DNA from: Bacteroides timonensis
GTDB taxonomy: Bacteria; Bacteroidota; Bacteroidia; Bacteroidales; Bacteroidaceae
Direction of reading: 5' to 3'
Length of the DNA stretch: 39,271 nt
Assembly (NCBI RefSeq): GCF_000513195.1
Contig: NZ_CBVI010000082.1
Coordinates: forward strand, 1-39,271
Shown: in pieces, positions 16,931 through 24,878 of the stretch
Layout of the letters: the number at the start of each line of letters is the position of its first letter
Position numbering within the stretch: the stretch's first letter is position 1
Program-made: the position numbers and the translations under genes
Notes under the pieces: model-generated
Database searches by the model: none
What the model was told of the DNA's origin: nothing
What the model saw: the letters and a program-made list of their open reading frames with translations, nothing else

Positions 16931-18388
16931 TCAGGCTAACTGCAGGAAGTGCAGATAAGCAGCATTCCATACTTCCACATTTTCCGGGGTGAAGGTTTTC
17001 AACGGAATGGAACGGTTGATGAGCTGGCGCATGGAAACAACGTCACTCGCCGCACCTGCTGTAAGGGCTTGTATCATGACATTACCGATTGCTGTCGCTT
17101 CTGACGGACCGGCCACTACTGGTATACCTACTGCATTGGCTGTCCATTGATTTAATAAATCATTACGACTGCCACCTCCGATAACATGCAGGGCCTCTAC
17201 CGGACGGGGAGAAAGATTGCGCAGATTCTCCAGCACCTGACGATAGCGCAGTGCCAGACTTTCGAAGATACACCGCACCACTTGTCCGCGAGTCTCCGGT
17301 ATCGGCTGATGATGGTCAGCACAATAGGTACGGATTGCCTGTTCCATATTCATCGGATTGGCAAACAGAGCGTCATCCGGATTTATCAGGCTACGGAACG
17401 GTTCACAGGCTTCCGCTTCGGCGATCAGTTCGGGATAAGAGATCTCTTCCCAATCACAGCGACAGCGTTCCAGTAACCACATACCACAAATATTCTTGAG
17501 CAAACGAATGGTTCCGGCAACACCGCCCTCATTCGTAAAATTTAAAGCTTCGGTTTCTTCATTAATAACCGGTGCATCCGTCTCTACACCCATCAATGAC
17601 CATGTGCCGCTACTCAGATAAGCAAAGTTACGATCCAGTGCCGGCACAGCCGCCACAGCCGAAGCCGTATCATGCCCGGCAACAGCAATCACCGGAATTG
17701 CTCCCAGCCCAGTGATCGTTTGTATTTCTTTAGTCAATACACCTACCTTTTCGCCCGGATAAACAAAACGGCCGAAATGCTCTTCCGTTAATCCGATTTC
17801 TTTTAACAATGCCGGTTCCAGACGACGTGTTTCCGCATTCACCAGTTGCGCTGTGGTGGCAATGGTATATTCTGTCACCATCTCCCCCGTCAATAAGTAA
17901 CTGAGTGCATCCGGCATGAAAAGTATCTTATCAACTGCTTCCAGTGCGCTATCTTTATTACGACGTAAAGTATCTAATTGAAAAAGTGAATTGAAATTCA
18001 TGACCTGGATGCCTGTCCATCCATAAACTTGCTTACGGGGAACACGGTTGAAGAATGCCTCAGGAGCACCCTTAGTATGCGGATCACGATAAGAATAGGG
18101 CTGGCGAAGCAATCCGCCATCTTTACCTACACATACAAAATCCACTCCCCAAGTATCAATTCCGATAGAAGTTATCTGTACATCATCCATACGGGCAGCC
18201 AGTTTCAAACCTTCCAGAATGTGACGATACAATTCATAAATATCCCAGTAGTAATGTCCGCCGACTTCGATCAGATAGTTAGGAAAGCGGTTTACATCCT
18301 GCAATTCCAATCCCTGCGGAGTAAATGTTCCCAATATGGTACGGCCGCTGGTAGCTCCCAAATCAACCGCAAAAAAGCAATGTTTCAT
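16931..18388 (-). CDS. rhaB: L-rhamnulokinase
   Basis: A 485-residue FGGY-family sugar kinase (E. coli RhaB has 489; rhaK in B. thetaiotaomicron). It phosphorylates L-rhamnulose at C1. AVDLGATSGRTILG at about 6-19 is the first phosphate-binding loop; GIDTWGVDFV, IAVAGHDTASAVAAVP and LSSGTWSLMGVET are the other family blocks; ALHVIGGGSRNDLLNQWTAN near the C-terminus binds adenosine. I start at the ATG at 18388 (MKHCFFAVDLG) rather than nine codons upstream, because those codons reach the predicted -7 box (18413-18420). It heads the rhamnose block. Confidence 0.93.
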   Translation of the reverse strand: MKHCFFAVDLGATSGRTILGTFTPQGLELQDVNRFPNYLIEVGGHYYWDIYELYRHILEGLKLAARMDDVQITSIGIDTWGVDFVCVGKDGGLLRQPYSYRDPHTKGAPEAFFNRVPRKQVYGWTGIQVMNFNSLFQLDTLRRNKDSALEAVDKILFMPDALSYLLTGEMVTEYTIATTAQLVNAETRRLEPALLKEIGLTEEHFGRFVYPGEKVGVLTKEIQTITGLGAIPVIAVAGHDTASAVAAVPALDRNFAYLSSGTWSLMGVETDAPVINEETEALNFTNEGGVAGTIRLLKNICGMWLLERCRCDWEEISYPELIAEAEACEPFRSLINPDDALFANPMNMEQAIRTYCADHHQPIPETRGQVVRCIFESLALRYRQVLENLRNLSPRPVEALHVIGGGSRNDLLNQWTANAVGIPVVAGPSEATAIGNVMIQALTAGAASDVVSMRQLINRSIPLKTFTPENVEVWNAAYLHFLQLA

Positions 18389-18412
18389 GATATTAAATAT
18401 AATTTGACGATA

Positions 18413-18476
18413 CAAAAATAGGGGAAACCTCCCCTATACTTTGTATTAGTTTTGATTGAAAAGGTGCTGTTTCTGA
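18413..18476 (-). promoter_or_regulatory. Rhamnulokinase promoter with tandem activator boxes and dyad
   Basis: The -7 box TATTTTTG (18413-18420) lies 25 bp before the start codon. TCAAAA at 18450-18455 starts 35 nt upstream of it and TCAGAA at 18471-18476 lies 21 nt further up, the same geometry as at susC. A perfect 8-bp dyad (ATAGGGGA/TCCCCTAT, 18418-18437, loop AACC) overlaps the upstream edge of the -7 box. Followed by TTTTTG, it could also terminate transcripts coming from the GH28 gene. The whole region fits in the 119-bp gap. Confidence 0.65.
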
Positions 18477-18507
18477 TATTCTTACCAGAGAGTGCACAGA
18501 GATCAAA

Positions 18508-20031
18508 TTACTCCTCCACTCCTTCACAATAACGGGTCACTATCTTTTCTCCTTCCGCATTGCGAATATTCACATTCTTCATACTGATATTCTTACTATA
18601 TATAAATTCAGCTCCCAATTTAGAAGTAATATCTATATCTTCCAACACAATACCATCAATCGGCATTTCAGGGATACCATTGAAGAATAAGGCACGGCGG
18701 GCTCCGGCACAAACCAGGTTCTTCACATGAATATTACGGAAACAAGGTGTAGTTTCGTCCACCGGCAGCGGTTCTACTTTAGCAGGTACCTTCTCACCAC
18801 TTTCCAACACTTCAACAGCCGATTTGCCACCATAATAAAGATTGAATGTAATCGGCTCCGTCGGGATATCCATCATGGCAATATTACGTATCCAGATATT
18901 CTCAACAACTCCTCCGCGTCCGCGCTTGCTCTTAAAACGCAAACCAACATCCGTACCCAGAAACTGACAATTGCTGACAGAGACATTGCGTACACCGCCA
19001 CTCATTTCACTACCAACCACAAAACCTCCGTGACCTTTGAATACTGTACAACCGTCTACCACCACATTCTCACAAACACGTCCCCGGCGGCGGCCGTCTT
19101 CGTCTTTACCACTCTTCAGACAAATACCATCATCGCCCACATCAAATGTAGAGTTCACAATCAGTGCATTCTTGCAAGATTCCAGATCCAGACCATCACC
19201 ATTCTGTGCATAACTCGGATTACGTACCTGCACTTCTTCTATCAGCACATTCTCACACATCAACGGATGCAGGTTCCATGCCGGTGAATTCTGGAAAATC
19301 ACACCCTGCAACCATACATTCTTACACTCTATGAGGCTCACCATCACCGGACGAAGAAAATGACGCACACTCTGCCACTCTTCCTCGGTTTTCAGATTCT
19401 GAGGTACATTCATATTACTGATAGTATCCCCTTTCAGCGTCTGTGGATAAGGGAACCAATAGGTGGGACGTTTATAAACCCCACCCCGGGCGATAGTCTG
19501 TTTCCATACACCTTCTGTTACTTTCTCCCGTTTCAGAGGACGCCAATAATGTCCGTTACCATCAATGGCACCTTCTCCCGTTATCGCTACATTTTCCAGA
19601 TTGCGTCCGGAAACAGGCGATTGGCAACGACGGGTATCCAATCCTTCAAATACAGTCTCTACCAATGGATAGAGGTCCACATCAGGTGAAAAGAGGATAA
19701 CAGCACCTTTTTCCAAGTGCAGGTCAATATTACTTTTCAGGACAATAGGACCTGTAAACCAAACACCGGCAGGAACAATCAAATGTCCGCCCCCCTTTTT
19801 CGCCAAAGCATCAATAGCCTTGGCAAAAGCCGCCGTACAAAGTTCTTCGCCATTACCTACTGCACCGAAGTCAGCGAGGTTCACCTTGCGATCAGGAAAC
19901 TTCGGTGCTTCTACCCTTGGCATATCAAAAGGCAGGTCTTTATATACCGCTTCATACTTATACGTTGAAGATTGGCAAGCACTGAGCAACCACAGACAAA
20001 CGGCTGCAATCACATACAATTGTTTCGTCAT
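18508..20031 (-). CDS. GH28 polygalacturonase / rhamnogalacturonan hydrolase family, lipoprotein
   Basis: I start at 20031, giving 507 residues (MTKQLYVIAA) with a lipobox ending at Cys19 (LWLLSAC); the open frame extends 34 codons upstream into the PL11 gene with no sign of coding. The beta-helix GH28 signatures are complete: NGDGLD at 277-282 (equivalent to NTDG), GDDGICLKSG at 299-308 with the catalytic Asp pair, GHGG at 333-336 and RFKS at 365-368. NLADFGAVGNG at 51-61 is the usual N-terminal motif. GH28 covers polygalacturonases and rhamnogalacturonan-specific hydrolases, and the neighbours favour the latter. It is last in the block that starts with the esterase-GH105 gene, 37 bp after PL11. 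Confidence 0.88.
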   Translation of the reverse strand: MTKQLYVIAAVCLWLLSACQSSTYKYEAVYKDLPFDMPRVEAPKFPDRKVNLADFGAVGNGEELCTAAFAKAIDALAKKGGGHLIVPAGVWFTGPIVLKSNIDLHLEKGAVILFSPDVDLYPLVETVFEGLDTRRCQSPVSGRNLENVAITGEGAIDGNGHYWRPLKREKVTEGVWKQTIARGGVYKRPTYWFPYPQTLKGDTISNMNVPQNLKTEEEWQSVRHFLRPVMVSLIECKNVWLQGVIFQNSPAWNLHPLMCENVLIEEVQVRNPSYAQNGDGLDLESCKNALIVNSTFDVGDDGICLKSGKDEDGRRRGRVCENVVVDGCTVFKGHGGFVVGSEMSGGVRNVSVSNCQFLGTDVGLRFKSKRGRGGVVENIWIRNIAMMDIPTEPITFNLYYGGKSAVEVLESGEKVPAKVEPLPVDETTPCFRNIHVKNLVCAGARRALFFNGIPEMPIDGIVLEDIDITSKLGAEFIYSKNISMKNVNIRNAEGEKIVTRYCEGVEE

Positions 20032-20068
20032 TCTTAGTTCTTTTTTATTTATAATCAGATATTTATTT

Positions 20069-21898
20069 CTATTCTCCCAGATAGAAGGAAGGTACGGGCG
20101 CCTGCGGATACCCCATGCTGCGATGCGCCACATAGCTACGATAAAGCGGGTCTTGCATCAGCGTTACGCGACGGTCGCGAGCCGGAATATTGGTATGATA
20201 GATACGCAACTCTCCCGGCAAAGCAGTAATCAGTTCTTCACGCCAATCACCTTCCAGGTCAGCTATCATCAAGATATCACCTTCGATTCCTCCAGTCAAC
20301 ACTTCCCCCTGCCATTTCCAGATGCTTTGTTTGCGCCCTCCGGAAGATGAAGAAGCTCCCCAGCGGTTATCATCTCCTTTAAAAGTCTCACGCAGCAGAT
20401 CCGCATCCCACCATATCCAATTACGGCAACCGGGTACTTCTGCATTTGTAGTGTTTATTTTCTTGCCAGCGGCAGTGAGCAGGTATTTATCCGTGCTGCC
20501 ACCTTTACGGTCTTCACTGGCAAAACATTCCATACCGGGATGTGAAGGGTCAAAATCGGCCACCATACCGTCACCTACATGATAGGTGGTCTGCCCGATT
20601 TTCCAGATCAATTTGCCGGTAGCTGCATCCACCACGGAAACACCGCGACCATCCTCTTTCTTCGGTTCACTCACCATAAACACCTGCATACCTTCCATAT
20701 CCGGCTGAAGTTTGCAAAGATAAGCCTTGTCACTATGTCCCAAACCGGAAGACCAAAGTAACGTACCATTATCATCGAGCATACACGAGCCTAACAGAAT
20801 CTCATCCCGTTCGTCACCGTCCACATCAGCCGTCACCATGCTGTGCGCACCCATACTGCGCACAATGGGATTTTCTTCATCCCCATCCCAACGCCAGGCA
20901 CGTTGCAGTTTTCCGTCTTTCAGCATCCAGGCATCTACCACCATCAGTTTGTAAGTGCCGCGGGCAGCCAATATATAAGGTGTCTTTCCATCCAGATAGG
21001 CAACCCCCATTTGGTTGCGGTTCTGGCGAATCAGATTTCCATAGCGGTCGTTCCGTTCAGGCCAGTCCACGCGATCTATCTCTTTACCGGTCATGCCATC
21101 CAGCACGGAGAGGTATTCACTGCCACCACAAACACGGCCTTTCTCATTCTTCACATAGTCATCAGCAGCGGTCTTGATGGCAACTTCAGCTTTCCCATCT
21201 CCATTGAAATCGTATACAATGAAAGGAGAATACCAGATTCCCGGTTCGATACCCGGTCCCATATCATAAGTCCAGAGATAGGTTCCGTCACTCAGGTAAG
21301 CGGATATTTTATATGTTTTTCCGGTGGTATCTCCGGGCATACCGGGGTCAACATTCGTTTCGGGAGTACGGATGATATAGTCATAAATACCGTCACCGTT
21401 CAAATCTGCTAAAGCGATCTTCCCGGCTTTCACATTCTCTTTCAATGGAATAGAAGTATAAGGTTTCAATTCGGAAAGGATCACTTCCCGTTTCTCCGAC
21501 AGGGCGGGCTTCTTTCCTTTCACCAGGGCTTCCACCCAATAAGACGCCTTTTCGGCAGGAGTAGCATCTATAAAGTCACAAGTCTGCGTAAGTGGCTTTT
21601 TAGTCAGGCGACGCACTTTACCGTCAGCTTCCCGATAGACATGAAAAGCAGTGCCGGGGGCATCCGATGCCAATAACCGCCAGCTGAAATAAATACCTTT
21701 GCCATCGCGGGCAGGAGTTACTGTCAGTCCACGACTCAGATTCTCGGTCACCCGTTCCCGGGCAAAACCTTCCACTAAGGGTTTCGGTTCGTGCCTCGGA
21801 TCAAGAATTTCGTAGTAGTAATGCCTCTCGCGAGGATCCTGGGCATTCAGAGTACTTGCCAATCCAAGCAAGCAGAGCATAATTAGATTCGATTTCAT
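20069..21898 (-). CDS. PL11 rhamnogalacturonan lyase
   Basis: A 609-residue secreted enzyme with a signal peptide (1-19, ending TLNAQ). PL11 features: TENLSRGLTVTPARDG at 51-66 followed by GIYFSWRLLASD, then an eight-bladed propeller carrying repeated calcium-binding loops of the D-x-N/D-G-D kind (ADLNGDGIYDYIIR, YDFNGDGKAEVAIKTA, ADVDGDERDEILLG, ADLEGDWREELITALPG). It cleaves the Rha-GalA linkage of the rhamnogalacturonan I backbone by beta-elimination, leaving unsaturated galacturonate ends for GH105. The missing lipobox suggests a periplasmic location. A degenerate tandem repeat fills the gap between it and the GH106 gene. Confidence 0.92.
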   Translation of the reverse strand: MKSNLIMLCLLGLASTLNAQDPRERHYYYEILDPRHEPKPLVEGFARERVTENLSRGLTVTPARDGKGIYFSWRLLASDAPGTAFHVYREADGKVRRLTKKPLTQTCDFIDATPAEKASYWVEALVKGKKPALSEKREVILSELKPYTSIPLKENVKAGKIALADLNGDGIYDYIIRTPETNVDPGMPGDTTGKTYKISAYLSDGTYLWTYDMGPGIEPGIWYSPFIVYDFNGDGKAEVAIKTAADDYVKNEKGRVCGGSEYLSVLDGMTGKEIDRVDWPERNDRYGNLIRQNRNQMGVAYLDGKTPYILAARGTYKLMVVDAWMLKDGKLQRAWRWDGDEENPIVRSMGAHSMVTADVDGDERDEILLGSCMLDDNGTLLWSSGLGHSDKAYLCKLQPDMEGMQVFMVSEPKKEDGRGVSVVDAATGKLIWKIGQTTYHVGDGMVADFDPSHPGMECFASEDRKGGSTDKYLLTAAGKKINTTNAEVPGCRNWIWWDADLLRETFKGDDNRWGASSSSGGRKQSIWKWQGEVLTGGIEGDILMIADLEGDWREELITALPGELRIYHTNIPARDRRVTLMQDPLYRSYVAHRSMGYPQAPVPSFYLGE

Positions 21899-21936
21899 TG
21901 ATTATTGCTTTAGTTTGAAGTGACACTAATGTACCG

Positions 21937-22020
21937 TTTGTGTAACACAAGCGTTACACTTGTACCACACAAGTGTTTGATTTGCGTAACACTTGCATTA
22001 CATTTATGCCACACAAGTGT
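21937..22020 (-). repeat. Two-copy 40-bp tandem repeat with internal dyads
   Basis: 21937-21976 and 21981-22020 match at 33 of 40 positions (period 44). Each copy ends CCACACAAGTGT. The first copy contains GTAAC/GTTAC and ACTTGT/ACAAGT inverted pairs, so the gap can fold in several ways. It lies within the GH106-PL11 gap of the same transcription unit. No open frame or promoter box is apparent in it. Confidence 0.6.
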
Positions 22021-22041
22021 TGTTCAAGGGCATTATAAATA

Positions 22042-24870
22042 CTATTCCAAAATCTGCATAGGAATCAAGTGCACAGGTCCCAGTAACCCGCTTGGGACCG
22101 GTTCCCATTTGCCATAATTATCCTTTTTATAATGGATATTCACAATATTGGCATCCTTATAAATACGCCAGGGAACATCGCGCCGATCCATATCAGCAAT
22201 ACGGTTAGCGGGCAGATTGGTAACTTCCACCTCCAATGTATTCACGCCCGGACGAAGATACTTGCCCACCAAACAACGATAAGGAACTGCAATAAGCGTA
22301 GCTACCGCCTGTCCGTTGATGCGTACACGGGCACTCTCACGAACATCCCCGAGGTCGAGCATCCACTCTCCGGCATCGGCAGGACTCTTCAGTGTAAACG
22401 TAGTGGTATAGCAAGCAGCTCCCATCACATTCTTTGCACCTTCGGCAGGAATTTCCGTCCATGAGCCAAGAGACACACTGTCCGGAGTGGCAGCAACCGC
22501 AGGGCTTGCCTCTACAAAGCGGAATCCCCATTTACCGGTAAAAGAATAAGTTACCGGAGACGTATTCTTCACATCGTTCTGCACTACAGGCGTCCAGTAT
22601 CCATATTCGGGTGCAGAAACTTCCTGGTCCGCGAACGTCTTCAGGATAACAGATTCACCGGATACCAATTGCAGGAACACTTCCGTCCTGCCATTATTCT
22701 GGCGCAACCGTGCCTTACCGGAGGTTCCGTTCATCGGATTATAAAGCATTGCCGAACGTGCCTGCACAGCCAAAGGTATCCAGTTTTCGGTATCTTCTGT
22801 TTTCAAAGCAGAGATGAAATAGTGGTGTCCTTCAGGATGCGAGCGACGAATGCTGCTTAATCCGAAAGTAGTCTTCATCTCTTCGGGAACAGCAGCAGTG
22901 GCGGCCAGTGTACGAGCATAGTCTGTTCCAAAGAGAATATGTCCCTTTCCTTCCCGCTCCTTTATCTGTGCCAGCGCCTTATTGAACTCAGTACGGCGTC
23001 CTTCCAAAGTATTCAGCCCCGGCACATCCTCCGGATATTGCTCCAGAAAGACAATCGTAGCACCTTCATCTGCCAGACGAAGCAGTTTCTCCAGTACATC
23101 GGCAGGCATCAGGCGGGCACCGGGAACTACCAGCGCTTTATAAGAGACACCACCGGAAGTCAATATCTTGCCGTCCTGGCACATGGCATTACGGATGAAG
23201 TTATCGGAAATATAATCCATATCATATCCCGCACTATAAATACGATGCACCGCCTCTATAAAACGGGGAGCACGTTTTGCCATCTTATGAATATCGAAAA
23301 GCAACAGACGTCCGTCCTGTTCATCCCACATATCGTATACAGGCAGATAAACCAGGAAGTCATTATCCGGTTGTCCCATTTGCAGGAAACTCTGGCAACG
23401 GGTGACATAATCGAAAAATACAGGGGCATCCCGCCAAATAGTATTCGTAGGACTCATATCAATGGAAGCATAGAACTTCCAACCCGGCCAGGCAGCCTCA
23501 GCGGGCGAGTAAGTGGTTCCATGAAAATACATGTGATTCACACCCGAGATAAACATCAGGTCCATATCGGGCTTGCACTGCGAAAGTGAAGTGCGGAAGT
23601 GCTCTGTCAGCCAGGTGAATGTCTCCGAAGTAGTGAACGGTTTTCCGGCAATATGCGCTGCCGAAGAAGCATATTTCAGCATGGAAAGATCAGAGTCGTT
23701 GGGGCGCGTCAGCGAGTCCTTACGCAAGCCTCGGATACCGAAGTCGGACAGTCCGAACCCCTCACATTCGGGCACGTCGACCGTCGCATAAAGATCTATC
23801 AGATTACCGGGAGAACCGTGTGCCTGGTTACGGGTACGTGAACCATGTTTGTGCGCCCAGTCCGTCCACTGGCGGGTGAAGTTCTCCTGAAGCAGTTCGG
23901 CAAGAGTTTCGCGATAATCGGAGATAATGCGACGGGTAGTCTCTGTCCGGTCTTTCGAAAGGAAATCCGGAAGAAAGTGTTCCAGTTTATAACCACGACG
24001 GCGGGCAAACTGTTCAAACAGGTCGTCCGTCCAGTCGGCACCGTAAACTTCATAAGAGTCATTGAAAAAATTATGCGGATACTCTGTTGGAGTTCCGGCA
24101 GAACCATCAGCCGCCTTTCCGGCGAAGGCCTGCTCAAACCGGTTCAGATAATTGGATACTGCTTTTGCCGAAAAGTGGTTCATCACATATCCTTCACCGC
24201 CGGGAGCAGCACGCTTCACTTTCTGAAATGTTTTACCAACGAAAGCGGCAATCAGCCGCCACTCCCCTTTCGGAGCCTTCCATACCAGCTTTCCGTTCTC
24301 TATCTTCGAAGTCAGGTCATAGCAACGTACAGCCTTTTGTTCTTTCGAAGTAGAAGCGTCAGTCAGCACTCTGAAAGCCATCAGCTTACACAGTTTGGCA
24401 TACGGACGTTGTTTTTCATCCGTCACTTCTATCTTTTCTTTCAGGCGTTCACCACCCTTCAGTGTATATTCTTCAATCAGCAATTTACAGGCAGCATCTT
24501 CTATACCCACTTCCGGGCCACCGAAAGGCCAGCCCGTACCTGTGTTCATATCAATCTTCATACCCAGGCGTGCAGCTTCACTTTCCGTATGGTGTAACAT
24601 TTGCATCCACCCGGGAGTCAGGAACTGAATTTCGTTTGCATCATTACCCTGCACCCCATAGATAGGAGTAACTTCCATCGTGCCCATCCCGGCTTTGGAA
24701 TATGCTTCCAGATTGCGGGTCAGGTTAGCCGCATCTACCGCACTCCCCATCCACCACCAGCGAGCACCCGGTTTAGCTTCCGTAGTTACTTCAGGCCACG
24801 CTATATTTTGTGCGGAAAGGGTTCCGGCACAGAAAGAAGCAAAGATTATTGCCAATAAATTCTTTTTCAT
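22042..24870 (-). CDS. GH106 alpha-L-rhamnosidase
   Basis: A 942-residue exported enzyme (signal peptide 1-20, GTLSAQ). The GH106 start is recognisable: KPGARWWWMGSAVDAANLTRNLEAYSKAG at about 33-61 with the GMGTMEVTPIYG strand after it, and IDMNTGTGWPFGGPEVG around 106-122. The central catalytic barrel includes NDSYEVYGADWTDDLF and TTSETFTWLTEHF. The C-terminal part has a galactose-binding-like beta-sandwich (WMLDLGDVRESARVRING) typical of the family. It removes terminal rhamnose from rhamnogalacturonan oligosaccharides after GH105 has acted, supplying the sugar used by the adjacent catabolic genes. It starts 8 bp after the stop of the esterase-GH105 gene. Confidence 0.85.
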   Translation of the reverse strand: MKKNLLAIIFASFCAGTLSAQNIAWPEVTTEAKPGARWWWMGSAVDAANLTRNLEAYSKAGMGTMEVTPIYGVQGNDANEIQFLTPGWMQMLHHTESEAARLGMKIDMNTGTGWPFGGPEVGIEDAACKLLIEEYTLKGGERLKEKIEVTDEKQRPYAKLCKLMAFRVLTDASTSKEQKAVRCYDLTSKIENGKLVWKAPKGEWRLIAAFVGKTFQKVKRAAPGGEGYVMNHFSAKAVSNYLNRFEQAFAGKAADGSAGTPTEYPHNFFNDSYEVYGADWTDDLFEQFARRRGYKLEHFLPDFLSKDRTETTRRIISDYRETLAELLQENFTRQWTDWAHKHGSRTRNQAHGSPGNLIDLYATVDVPECEGFGLSDFGIRGLRKDSLTRPNDSDLSMLKYASSAAHIAGKPFTTSETFTWLTEHFRTSLSQCKPDMDLMFISGVNHMYFHGTTYSPAEAAWPGWKFYASIDMSPTNTIWRDAPVFFDYVTRCQSFLQMGQPDNDFLVYLPVYDMWDEQDGRLLLFDIHKMAKRAPRFIEAVHRIYSAGYDMDYISDNFIRNAMCQDGKILTSGGVSYKALVVPGARLMPADVLEKLLRLADEGATIVFLEQYPEDVPGLNTLEGRRTEFNKALAQIKEREGKGHILFGTDYARTLAATAAVPEEMKTTFGLSSIRRSHPEGHHYFISALKTEDTENWIPLAVQARSAMLYNPMNGTSGKARLRQNNGRTEVFLQLVSGESVILKTFADQEVSAPEYGYWTPVVQNDVKNTSPVTYSFTGKWGFRFVEASPAVAATPDSVSLGSWTEIPAEGAKNVMGAACYTTTFTLKSPADAGEWMLDLGDVRESARVRINGQAVATLIAVPYRCLVGKYLRPGVNTLEVEVTNLPANRIADMDRRDVPWRIYKDANIVNIHYKKDNYGKWEPVPSGLLGPVHLIPMQILE

Positions 24871-24878
24871 GATATATA

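Noticed and set aside
20032..20133. 34-codon N-terminal extension of the GH28 gene
   Set aside because: Overlaps the PL11 coding sequence and would hide a clear lipoprotein signal peptide.
23845..24597. 250-residue plus-strand ORF
   Set aside because: Lies wholly antisense to the well-supported GH106 gene, with no domain and composition typical of a shadow frame.
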